Of a DNA stretch of 64,000 nt, positions 45,563 through 53,138 are shown in pieces. Where the stretch lies: NCBI GenBank assembly GCA_016722075.1, contig JADKGW010000001.1:4340001-4404000 (forward strand), read 5' to 3'. This DNA is from Candidatus Kouleothrix ribensis (GTDB lineage: Bacteria; Chloroflexota; Chloroflexia; Chloroflexales; Roseiflexaceae). Position numbers and translations under genes: made by a program. The notes under the pieces were generated by a model, which ran no database searches, was not told the origin of the DNA, and saw only the letters and a program-made list of their open reading frames with translations. Position 1 is the stretch's first letter. Each line of letters starts with the position of its first letter.

Positions 45563-47440
45563 TCACGGTGCCACACCCGGCCCAGGCGGCAGCACAACCA
45601 TGAAGGTGCTGCCTGGGCCAGGTTGGTTGTTCTCGGCCAGCACCTGCCCGCCATGCAGATCGACCAGCTGCTTCACAATAAACAGCCCCAGGCCGGTCGA
45701 GCTCTCGCCGGCGGTCGGGGCCGCCGACAGGCGCGTAAATTTGCCGAACGCGCGTCCGAGGTCGGCGTCGGTCAGGCCCGGCCCCTGATCCTGCACGCTT
45801 GCCGTGATGCCGGCCGGCCGATGCGCAACGCGCATATCGATCGTGCTGCCGAGCGGCGAGAACTTGATCGCATTGCTGAGCAGGTTATCGAGCACCTGCT
45901 GCAGGCGCAGGTCGTCGGCTTCGACAAAGCAGCCCGGCTCGGCCTCGAATCGCAGGGTCTGATTCTTCTGCGCAGCCAACGACCGGTTCTGGGCCACTGT
46001 TGTTGCCGCCAGCTCCGACAGATCGAAGTGGCGCCGGTGCAGATTGACGTGCCCGCTCTCGGCGGCATTCGATTCGAGCACCTGGTTGATAATGTTGAGC
46101 ATATGCTGCGCCGCCAGCAGCATCTTCTCGACGAACTCGCGTGCCGGTGAATCGCTATCGAGCAGCATGAGCACAAGGTCGGCGTAGCCGCTGATCGCAT
46201 TCAGCGGGTTCTTCAGGTCGTGCGCACTGATCGACAGCAGTTCGGATTTGGTGCGGCTGGCCTGCTCGGCAATTGCGCGCTGGTGATCGGCGTTGGCCAG
46301 GGCTGCGGCCAGCTCGTCGTTGCGGATACGCGCAACCTCGGCCTCGGCGCGCTGGAGCGCGGCCTCGTGCTGCGAGGCCTCGACCTGGTAGAGGATCTGG
46401 AGCTTCTTGGTCTTCTCGCTTAGCGCCTCGTTGAAGATGATCCGTTCGGCAGCGTAGAACGCGCGGTAGTGCTCGAGTGCCTGGGCAAAATCGCCTTGCC
46501 GTTCGAAGGCCTCGGAAAGCGCATGGTGGCACTTGTAGATCAACTCCTGGGCCTTGAGCTCGTGCGCGTACATCAGCGCACGCTGCAGGTAGCCCAGCGC
46601 GTCGCCGCCGGCCGGCAGGCCGGGATGCGCCAGTGCGAGCTGGCCAAGCAGCAGCAGGCTCTCGGCTACACCCGATTGGTTGCCGATCGCCTGTTCGATC
46701 GCCAGGCTTCGCGTATAGTAATCGAGCGCGGCGGCCGGGTCGCCTAGCGCGGCATAGACCTCGCCCAGGTTGCTGAGTGCGCCGGCCTCGCCGTAGCTAT
46801 CGCCAATTGCCTGAAACGCGCTCAGGCTCTCGTGGTAGCGCTGGCGCGCCTGCTCGAAGTCGCGCGCGTCTTTGTAGATATTGCCGATATTGTTCAGCGA
46901 AAACGCCACGCCTTGTTCGTCGCCCAGGCCGCGTTTGATCGCCAGGCTACGCCGGTGCGACTCGAGCGCGTTGGGGTAGTCGGCCAGGTGATAGTAGACA
47001 TTGCCGATATTATTCAGCGAGGCGGCCTGGGCACGCTGGTCGCCGAGCTCGCGGCGTAGTGCCAGGCTTTGGAGGTAGATCTCGAGCGCGCTATGATGCT
47101 CGCCCAGGCCCGAGTAGATATTGCCGAGCGTATTGAGTGCATCGGCCTGGCCGGCCAGGTCGCCAACCTGCTCGAATAGGTCGAGCGCGGCGAGCGCATG
47201 CTCGCGGGCGTGCTCGTAGTTGTTCAGGCGCAGGTGGCAGTAGGCCAGGATGGCCATGCTTTGCGCCAGGCCGGGCCGGTAGCCGAGCTGCTCGGCGGCG
47301 CGCTGGGCCGCTTCGGCCAGCTCGAGCGCCTGAGCAGTATCGGACGCACGCAACGCCCAGGCTTGCTGGTTCAGCAAGTCGGCCTGCTCGGCACTGATGC
47401 CTAGCTGAGGCGACGCAGTTGCGTTGACGATCGTTGTCAT
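45563..47440 (-). CDS. TPR sensor histidine kinase
   Basis: 625 residues. About six to eight tetratricopeptide repeats (residues 40-330; AEQLGYRPGLAQSMAILAY, LNNIGNVYYHLADYPNALES and similar), a coiled-coil linker (about 340-400), then a HisKA domain with the phosphoryl His in SISAHDLKNPLNAISGYADL and a HATPase with NLLSNAIKFSP and STGLGLFIVKQLVDLHGG. No membrane helix, so a cytosolic sensor reading a protein partner. The ATG at 47440 lacks a strong ribosome site. No response regulator is adjacent. Confidence 0.92.
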   Translation of the reverse strand: MTTIVNATASPQLGISAEQADLLNQQAWALRASDTAQALELAEAAQRAAEQLGYRPGLAQSMAILAYCHLRLNNYEHAREHALAALDLFEQVGDLAGQADALNTLGNIYSGLGEHHSALEIYLQSLALRRELGDQRAQAASLNNIGNVYYHLADYPNALESHRRSLAIKRGLGDEQGVAFSLNNIGNIYKDARDFEQARQRYHESLSAFQAIGDSYGEAGALSNLGEVYAALGDPAAALDYYTRSLAIEQAIGNQSGVAESLLLLGQLALAHPGLPAGGDALGYLQRALMYAHELKAQELIYKCHHALSEAFERQGDFAQALEHYRAFYAAERIIFNEALSEKTKKLQILYQVEASQHEAALQRAEAEVARIRNDELAAALANADHQRAIAEQASRTKSELLSISAHDLKNPLNAISGYADLVLMLLDSDSPAREFVEKMLLAAQHMLNIINQVLESNAAESGHVNLHRRHFDLSELAATTVAQNRSLAAQKNQTLRFEAEPGCFVEADDLRLQQVLDNLLSNAIKFSPLGSTIDMRVAHRPAGITASVQDQGPGLTDADLGRAFGKFTRLSAAPTAGESSTGLGLFIVKQLVDLHGGQVLAENNQPGPGSTFMVVLPPGPGVAP

Positions 47441-47469
47441 AGCGTTGATGCCGGGCGATCTGCAAAGAC

Positions 47470-47511
47470 AGGCGGCAGGCAGCAGGCGGCAGGCGGCAGG
47501 TTGCAGGTTGC
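47470..47511 (-). repeat. heptamer-period repeat upstream of the TPR kinase
   Basis: AGGCGGC, AGGCAGC, AGGCGGC, AGGCGGC, AGGTTGC, AGGTTGC: six units in a strict 7-bp period. It overlaps copy B of the 104-bp intergenic repeat. Confidence 0.85.
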
Positions 47512-47587
47512 AGGGCGGCACTATCGCAGCATACGGCGCACGACGCACTATGGACACCAGCAGGCCGCACCTATCGCAGCATACTGC
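47491..47587 (-). repeat. intergenic repeat, copy B
   Basis: On the minus strand it matches 32150-32253 base for base over most of its length, including GTGTCCATAGTGCGT and the CAACCTG heptamer tail. Confidence 0.85.
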
Positions 47588-47642
47588 ATACTTGGGCACT
47601 GCGACCGATGGCCAACCCACAGCGGATTACTGTTGATCTGTG

Positions 47643-48044
47643 CTAAGCCCGGCTGAGCAATGCATCGACCGGGTTCACGGCCGATTCGTCGCTACTTGAG
47701 AGCCAAGTGATCGTGACGCCATGATCATCGAGATCCTCGATCATCACTGGGCCGGTATCGTGAGTCCAGGCAATCAGCTCGTCGATAGTGTACCAGCCAG
47801 GCCGATACAGATCCTGCTCGGTCGGGTTCAGCCAGAACTTAATGCCGCCTTCCATCCACTGCCAGCGCTCGAGCGAATGCCATTCTTTACCCTGATCGAG
47901 CAGGTTCATCTTCACTTCTTCAAACAGCTCGAGCAGCTCGGGCAGCCGCAGGCCCTCGGTGCGGCGCATCTGCAGCAGGCGCCGGTTGATCTGGTTGCGA
48001 AGTTGCTCAAGCTGGCCGATGTCGAGCGAATGTATGTCGAACAT
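47643..48044 (-). CDS. unknown soluble protein
   Basis: 133 residues, no membrane segment. An N-terminal helical half (IGQLEQLRNQINRRLLQMRR; PELLELFEEVKMNLLDQG) and a C-terminal half rich in aromatic and acidic residues (WQWMEGGIKFWLNPTEQDL; WLSSSDESAVNPVDALL). No family recognised. Single gene, convergent with nothing nearby. Confidence 0.7.
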   Translation of the reverse strand: MFDIHSLDIGQLEQLRNQINRRLLQMRRTEGLRLPELLELFEEVKMNLLDQGKEWHSLERWQWMEGGIKFWLNPTEQDLYRPGWYTIDELIAWTHDTGPVMIEDLDDHGVTITWLSSSDESAVNPVDALLSRA

Positions 48045-48457
48045 GGCTTGGCTATCCTTTCTATCGCAGCGAGCGGTGATTGTGCGAAGGCGGGCGACCC
48101 GCCACCAATCACGTGCCTCGCTGCTCGATGGCCGCGCGGCTGGCTCGTGGGAATGCGCCGATCACATTGTTGCCAATCGGGGTGATCGGCCCGCGCGTAT
48201 CGCCGGATGGCCGTTGGATTGATGCTGAATTGGCCAGGGCCTGCGATCTACACGTCCATTATAGAGAAAGATCTCATACCATGGATAAACAAGTTGTTAC
48301 AATTCCCACTCAATCCGATCGCGATACACGGCGCAATTTCCGTGTCTGGAACCAGCAAGGGCTATCAGGTTATACGCAAAAAGTCCGGTGAAAGTTTCTT
48401 TATCGTGGGCAGCAGGGGGCTGTAGTGGTGTTGGAATGACGATGCGCTGATTGGGGT
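48045..48457. other. gap of about 410 bases without a supported gene
   Basis: Short frames exist, for example one at 48207-48425, but none has a family or ribosome site. The hairpin at 48458-48484 (GCCCCTTCCC/GGGAAGGGGC) follows and lies downstream of the tRNA. Confidence 0.45.
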
Positions 48458-48488
48458 GCCCCTTCCCGGCAGCAGGGAAGGGGCCAGA

Positions 48489-48563
<75 letters not shown>

Positions 48564-48660
48564 GCGAGGCAGATTCTAGCATACTCACACGGCGCTGTCA
48601 AAGCGGGTTGGCGGATGCAGCGGCCCGACAGTGCCGGCTGCCGTCGCTGTATGAGAATTG

Positions 48661-48802
48661 ATACCAAATCCGGTTAATTGCTTGGTTTATGGTGGGGGTT
48701 CGGGGGCGGCAAAGCCGCCCCCGAAATTCTCTTTTGTTGTGCGATGCCTGGCTTTGCCAGGCATCGCACAACAAAACGAACGTAATCAAACGGAGTTGGT
48801 AT
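48661..48802. repeat. MITE-like palindromic repeat, copy 2
   Basis: 142 bp, the inverted copy of 21974-22114 with a handful of changes. Same ends (ATACCAA... and ...TTGGTAT) and the same two internal hairpins. Confidence 0.9.
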
Positions 48803-48832
48803 GACACTAGCAGATTCTGCTAAACATGCTGC

Positions 48833-48861
48833 TTGACATCCATGACGCATCGTGTTATACT
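48833..48861 (+). promoter_or_regulatory. strong sigma70 promoter of the phasin gene
   Basis: TTGACA (48833-48838), 17-base spacer, TATACT (48856-48861). The best -35/-10 match in the window. It lies just after MITE copy 2. Confidence 0.85.
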
Positions 48862-48867
48862 GCATCT

Positions 48868-48884
48868 ATAACGCAATGCGTTAT
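48868..48884. promoter_or_regulatory. 17-bp palindromic operator candidate of the phasin gene
   Basis: ATAACGCA and TGCGTTAT around a single A, covering the predicted transcription start. A weaker copy (ATGACGCA...TGTTAT) lies between -35 and -10. The arrangement suggests a repressor. Confidence 0.6.
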
Positions 48885-48936
48885 GAACGTATATTACTCT
48901 CGCTCCAGATCCAGAGCATTGCTCAGGAGGACAATC

Positions 48937-49335
48937 ATGACCGAAGAAGTTGAAGTCAAAGTCCGCGAGGCTGCCGAGAACGGCAAAGAGGCGGGCTATT
49001 CGTTTGTCGAGGCGCTGCGCAAGCTGCTGCTGGCCGGCATGGGCGCGGTGGCACTGAGCCGCGACGAAACCGAGTCATTCGTTAACCGGCTGGTCGAGCG
49101 CGGCGAGCTGGCCCAGAAGGATGCCGAGAAGCTGCTGCACGAGGTGCAGGGCCGGCTGCGCAAGAACACCGTCGGCGTCGAGAACCAGGCCGAGAAGGTT
49201 GGCTCGCGTGTCGAACAGGGGATGGAAGAGTTCCTGAATCGGCTGAACATCCCTTCAAAGCGCGACATCGAGGATCTGAGCGCTAAGATCGCTCAGCTGG
49301 CCGCGCGCGTCGAGGAGCTGCGCAAGCAGAAGTAG
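48937..49335 (+). CDS. phasin-family protein (PHA granule-associated, PhaF/PhaI type)
   Basis: 132 residues. Family motifs: SFVEALRKLLLAGMGAVAL and ETESFVNRLVERGELAQKDA in the middle, and LNIPSKRDIEDLSAKIAQLA near the end, leading into a coiled coil ending in Lys. Phasins coat polyhydroxyalkanoate granules; no PHA synthase is in this window, so a different granule or chaperone role is possible. Expression is probably repressor-controlled through the palindrome at the start site. GGAGG precedes the ATG. Confidence 0.82.
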   Translation: MTEEVEVKVREAAENGKEAGYSFVEALRKLLLAGMGAVALSRDETESFVNRLVERGELAQKDAEKLLHEVQGRLRKNTVGVENQAEKVGSRVEQGMEEFLNRLNIPSKRDIEDLSAKIAQLAARVEELRKQK

Positions 49336-49359
49336 CCGTTCGCGCATAGCCCCCACTGG

Positions 49360-49397
49360 CCGCAGGCCGACACACTTGTGTCGGCCTGCGGTTTTTT
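49360..49397 (+). terminator. Rho-independent terminator of the phasin gene
   Basis: A long stem (CCGCAGGCCGACAC and its complement), tiny loop, then TTTTTT. Confidence 0.9.
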
Positions 49398-50346
49398 ATG
49401 GCAGCCGCACGGCATCGCCCTCGATCGCCAGCAGGCCGTCGCGCGCCAGCCCGGCCACCAGCGCCAGCAGCCAGTCCATGTCGTCCTCGGCGAAGCCGGG
49501 CTTCAATACGCCGCCCAGCACACGCAGCGGCAACACCTGCCCGGCCGGCAGCCCACGCAGCTCTGCAACCACGCGGCCGCGGTAGAAGCGGTTCGATCCG
49601 GCGTAGGGGGTTTCGCGGCGCTCGGCAACCTTGCGCACGCGCGCGAGCGGCGTTATGTCGAACGCCTGCGCATCGGCGGCACGGCGCTCGGCGTAGGCCC
49701 GGCACCATTCGTTCAGCGGGCAACGCCAGCAGGCCGGCGCGGCGGCACTACAGATCAGCGCGCCTAGCTCCATGATCGCCTGGTTCCAGTGCCAACCACG
49801 GCCGGCCGGCACGATCGCTTCGGCCAGCGCCAGCAGCTCGGCCGCGCGCGCGGCGCCGTACTCTTCCGGGCCGACCAGCAGGCGCTGTAGCACCCGCCGG
49901 ATATTTGTGTCGACGAACCCGACATCCTGCTCGAACGCAAAACAGGCAATCGCGCCGGCAGTGTAGCGCCCGATCCCTGGCAGCCCCAACAGGCCCGCCA
50001 GATCGCGCGGGAACAGGCCGCCGTGCTCGGCGAGCACCACTCGCGCGGTACGCTGCATATTCACTGCGCGGCGGTTGTAGCCCAGCCCGGCCCACATACG
50101 AATGACCTCGGCAGTCGGTGCGGCCGCAAGGTCGGCCAGCGTCGGGAAGGCCGCAAGAAACGCGTGATACTTGGGGATCACCCGATCGACCTGGGTCTGC
50201 TGAAGCATGATCTCGGCAACCATGATCTGATATGGATCGCGTGTGTGGCGCCACGGCAGGTCGCGCCCGGCCTGGGCGAACCAGGCCAGCAGCGCGGCGT
50301 GGATGGCCGCGAGCGTGGCGGGCGCGATCGGTGAATCGTGCTTCAT
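49396..50346 (-). CDS. mutY: A/G-specific adenine DNA glycosylase
   Basis: 316 residues. Removes adenine paired with 8-oxoguanine. Catalytic Glu in VAEIMLQQTQV, helix-hairpin-helix LLGLPGIGRYTAGAI, catalytic Asp in FVDTNIRRV and the iron-sulfur motif C-x6-C-x2-C-x5-C (from ICSAAAPACWRC). The C-terminal recognition domain is short. The ATG at 50346 lies about one base from the predicted transcription start, so this may be a leaderless mRNA. A start at 50355 would lie in the -10 box. Confidence 0.93.
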   Translation of the reverse strand: MKHDSPIAPATLAAIHAALLAWFAQAGRDLPWRHTRDPYQIMVAEIMLQQTQVDRVIPKYHAFLAAFPTLADLAAAPTAEVIRMWAGLGYNRRAVNMQRTARVVLAEHGGLFPRDLAGLLGLPGIGRYTAGAIACFAFEQDVGFVDTNIRRVLQRLLVGPEEYGAARAAELLALAEAIVPAGRGWHWNQAIMELGALICSAAAPACWRCPLNEWCRAYAERRAADAQAFDITPLARVRKVAERRETPYAGSNRFYRGRVVAELRGLPAGQVLPLRVLGGVLKPGFAEDDMDWLLALVAGLARDGLLAIEGDAVRLP

Positions 50347-50353
50347 GCTACGC

Positions 50354-50362
50354 ATTATACCA
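50354..50362 (-). promoter_or_regulatory. extended -10 promoter of mutY
   Basis: TGGTATAAT on the minus strand; predicted start about 50347, next to the ATG. Confidence 0.6.
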
Positions 50363-50406
50363 AGCTTCGAGCTTGCTGCCTTGCGGCTGCAAGGGCAGGG
50401 GCCAAG

Positions 50407-50451
50407 TTGGCGTTCCCATGCGGCGGCAGAGCCGCCGCATGGGAACGCCAA
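50407..50451. repeat. 21-bp perfect hairpin (REP-like)
   Basis: Arms begin TTGGCGTTCCCATGCGG and pair perfectly over 21 bases with a 3-base loop (AGA). It lies between mutY and the peptidase stop. No U-run on either side. Confidence 0.75.
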
Positions 50452-50479
50452 GTGGGAGTGGGGTGAGGCCCCAACCCGA

Positions 50480-51463
50480 TCATATTCCAACGATTTCGTC
50501 GCCTGATTCGGTGCGATAGGCGTAGGCCATGCGCGGCGTGTTGAAGCTGAAGCCAACCCGGCCCTGCGCGTCGAGCAGGATGCAGCCGCCCAGGCCACCA
50601 ACGCGCCGCGCCAGTACATCGATCGCGGCACGCGCGGCTGCCATGGGCTCGTGCCCGGCGCCAATCAGGTCGGTGGCGGTCTTGGCCAGCAGCACCTTCA
50701 TGATCGACTCGCCCCAGCCGGTGGTCGAGCATGCACCGGTGGTGGTGTCGGCGTACAGCCCCGCGCCGATCAGCGGCGAGTCGCCCACGCGGCCAGGCAG
50801 CTTGTTGGCGGTGCCACCGGTCGAGGTGCCGGCCGCCAGCCGGCCCTGGCGGTCGAGCGCCACGCAGCCAACTGTGTCGCCGGGATGCTTGAGGTGGTGG
50901 CCGGTAGGTGCAGAGACAGGCAGGGCTGCCGGGGCGCTGCCCGCCTGTTCCGGCTGCGCTTTATCTTCTCTTGCGGCGCCAAACGCATCCTGGGCGCGGT
51001 AGTCGCCCTGCTGGTGTAGCTGCTCCCAGCGCGCCCGCTCGCGCTCCACAATCAGCTCGGCCGGGTCGCACAATGGCAGGCCCACGCTCTCGGCGAAACG
51101 TTCGGCGCCCTGGCCCACCAGCAAGATCACCTGGCTCTCGAGCACATGGCGCGCCAGCACGATCGGGTTCTTGATCCGGCGCACCGCCGCCACCGCGCCC
51201 GAGCGCAGCGTCGCGCCGTCCATCACGGCTGCATCGAGCTCGGCATCGCCGTCGCGGTTGAGCACGCTGCCCACGCCGGCATCGAAGATTGGCGCATCTT
51301 CGAGCACGCGCACGGCCGCCTCAACCGCCTCGAGCGCGCTGCCGCCCTGCGCGAGCACCTGCCAGCCCGCTCGTAGCGCCGCGCGGCAGCCGGCCTGGTG
51401 CGCGGCCACCTCGTCGTCGGGAATATTCCAGGCTCCACCGTGAACGATCAGGGCGATCGGCAT
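50480..51463 (-). CDS. isoaspartyl peptidase/L-asparaginase (Ntn hydrolase)
   Basis: 327 residues. Plant-type asparaginase: self-cleaves before the nucleophile Thr in HPGDTVGCVALD, with the substrate motif TSTGGTANKLPGRVGDSP and ADTTTGACSTTGWGE. The segment before the cleavage site has an extra loop (RAQDAFGAAREDKAQPEQAG). Hydrolyses isoaspartyl dipeptides or asparagine. GAGGA precedes the ATG. A 44-base piece of this gene is copied at 52212-52255. Confidence 0.93.
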   Translation of the reverse strand: MPIALIVHGGAWNIPDDEVAAHQAGCRAALRAGWQVLAQGGSALEAVEAAVRVLEDAPIFDAGVGSVLNRDGDAELDAAVMDGATLRSGAVAAVRRIKNPIVLARHVLESQVILLVGQGAERFAESVGLPLCDPAELIVERERARWEQLHQQGDYRAQDAFGAAREDKAQPEQAGSAPAALPVSAPTGHHLKHPGDTVGCVALDRQGRLAAGTSTGGTANKLPGRVGDSPLIGAGLYADTTTGACSTTGWGESIMKVLLAKTATDLIGAGHEPMAAARAAIDVLARRVGGLGGCILLDAQGRVGFSFNTPRMAYAYRTESGDEIVGI

Positions 51464-51607
51464 GGTGTCCTCACTATGCTATAGCTGGTTACAGTCAGTG
51501 GTCGGCAGTTCGCACTACAATGGCGTTTTCACTGGTGCGCGAAAGAGCAGCTGTAAAGCCATGGCGCCGCACCGCAGCGGCCAGGTGCGTACACATTCGC
51601 CGCATAA

Positions 51608-51793
51608 TCAAGCGTTGCTTAATGGGTTGGGAGCACGTTCAGCGCGCTTTGCTTGCTGTCGCTCGTGCAAGGCACGCGTCTGATCTTCCCAAAAACGCCG
51701 TTGTTGCTCGGGCGACATGGTCGCAAGCTGTGCTGCCAGAGCTAGCGCGCCTTGGCGTTTGAGCATTACTGCATCAACCTTCGTTGTCGTCAT
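51608..51793 (-). CDS. small PIN-associated protein (putative TA accessory)
   Basis: 61 residues, MTTTKVDAVMLKRQGALALA ... MSPEQQRRFWEDQTRALHER with a basic tail. The shape matches short proteins often encoded right after PIN toxins in Chloroflexota and cyanobacteria. The ATG has GGAGG upstream, and the gene overlaps the 3' end of the PIN remnant in another frame. May be the only intact part of the locus. Confidence 0.6.
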   Translation of the reverse strand: MTTTKVDAVMLKRQGALALAAQLATMSPEQQRRFWEDQTRALHERQQAKRAERAPNPLSNA

Positions 51794-52086
51794 AGCTGAT
51801 GACCTCCTGCGGCGAGTAGATCGCGATAGCGTGGTAGCCCTGTAATGTATTGACTGCATTGTACAGCGGGATCTTCTCAAAGTGGACGATGTGCTTGAAG
51901 TTCCAGCTGATAAAGTTCACACACTTCGCTAGGCGCTGTTGCTAGCTCTGCTTCGACTAACGCCGATGTTACCAGCACAAAGCGTTCACCGACCTGATTG
52001 AAGAAAGTTCGACTGGCTGTGGCAAATTCGTCATCAAACACGCCGCCAAATACTGAGGTGTCTGCGTAGACGCGATAAACATTCAC
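51760..52086 (-). pseudogene. PIN-domain toxin remnant, internally deleted
   Basis: The N-terminal part reads VNVYRVYADTSVFGGVFDDE ... TSALVEAELATAPSEVC. After that the frame shifts to NFISWNFKHIVHFEKIPLY ... YSPQEVISYDDNEG, the C-terminal end of the same family, so about 60 residues are missing from the middle. The GTG start at 52084-52086 overlaps the TGA of the upstream fragment (GTGA), the usual coupling of a toxin-antitoxin pair. Confidence 0.75.
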
Positions 52087-52392
52087 GCCGCACCATCCTG
52101 GCACTCGCCGCGCACGCTTTCCTCGATCATACAGATCTCATCGGGCCGCAGCCCAAATAATGCATCCGACGCGCGTCGGCCACCTTGGCCGTCAGAATAT
52201 GCGTCCCTAGTGCCTCGAACGCACTGCCGCCCTGCGCGAGCACCTGCCAGCCCGCAGAGCACTTCGGCGAGGATAGGCACACAAATGTCCCCTTCAATCA
52301 CAAGCGCCTCAATCGAGCGATGGCGCACGCTCGCTTGCTGTTGGCGCTGCCTGACCAGGTAATCGGGTAGGGTGATTGTTGTTGCCATGAGT
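52083..52392 (-). pseudogene. antitoxin-like remnant, mosaic
   Basis: Starts MATTITLPDYLVRQRQQQAS ... RSIEALVIEGD, antitoxin-like, then runs into unrelated sequence including a 44-base piece copied from the isoaspartyl peptidase gene (52212-52255) and a tail DALFGLRPDEICMIEESVRG. It ends at the GTGA overlap with the PIN remnant. Looks assembled from fragments and broken. Confidence 0.6.
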
Positions 52393-52487
52393 AACCTCCA
52401 TTTGTGCCCTACCAATGATACCAGCTTGCTTAGCAAATCGCCAGCCAGGGCACAAACCCGAAATCATCCCGATGCGTTCCTGGTTGT

Positions 52488-53138
52488 CTATCCTTCGCCC
52501 AAACCTGCGTCGCGTGCGCGCACGATCGCCTCCGCGCGATCGGCGACATGCAATTTAGTCAGAATATTTGAGATATAGTTGCTGATTGTTTTGCTGCTGA
52601 GGCCTAGCCGATTGCCGAGATCGATCGTACTCTGCCCGCGCGCCAGCAGATCCAGGATCTCACGCTCGCGATCGGTTAGTTCAGGAAAGATTGTTTTCGG
52701 AATCGAGAACTGCGGCTGCGCAAAGAATGCGATCAACCGCGTGGCAATTGCGGGGCTGAAGATAGCGCCGCCGTTGCCTACGGTTCTGATCGCCTGAATG
52801 ATCTCCTCGTTAGTCGCTTCCTTGAGGACATAGCCACGGGCGCCGGCCCGCAGCGCGGCAAAGACCGAGGAGTCATCTTCGAACATTGTCACCATCAGCA
52901 CCCGCACCTGCGGTAGCACACGCAGAATGTGGCGAGTTGCGTCGACGCCGTTGGCGCCTGGCATCCGCACATCCATCAAGATGATATCAGGATGTAGCTC
53001 TGCGGCAAGCACAATCACTTCATCACCGCTGGTCGCCTCCCCGACAACCGTGATGTCGTGCGTTGCATCCAGCAGCGCGCGTACCCCAAAGCGAAATACC
53101 GGATGGTCGTCAGCGATCAGGACGCGGAGGTTGCTCAT
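52488..53138 (-). CDS. NarL/LuxR-type response regulator
   Basis: 216 residues. Receiver domain with phospho-acceptor Asp56 (DIILMDVRMPGANG) and acid pocket ADDH, linker, then a LuxR-type helix-turn-helix (LTDREREILDLLARGQST ... GLSSKTISNYISNIL). Its start overlaps the stop of the histidine kinase by four bases (ATGA), so the two are coupled. Likely target: its own promoter region with the tandem repeats at 56052-56091. Confidence 0.94.
   Translation of the reverse strand: MSNLRVLIADDHPVFRFGVRALLDATHDITVVGEATSGDEVIVLAAELHPDIILMDVRMPGANGVDATRHILRVLPQVRVLMVTMFEDDSSVFAALRAGARGYVLKEATNEEIIQAIRTVGNGGAIFSPAIATRLIAFFAQPQFSIPKTIFPELTDREREILDLLARGQSTIDLGNRLGLSSKTISNYISNILTKLHVADRAEAIVRARDAGLGEG

Noticed and set aside
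48207..48425. 72-codon ORF before tRNA-Cys
   Set aside because: No family, no ribosome site, and mixed composition.
48458..48484. Hairpin as terminator of tRNA-Cys
   Set aside because: Good stem but no U-run in the tRNA direction.
50407..50451. Perfect hairpin as Rho-independent terminator
   Set aside because: No U-run on either strand; it looks more like a REP element.
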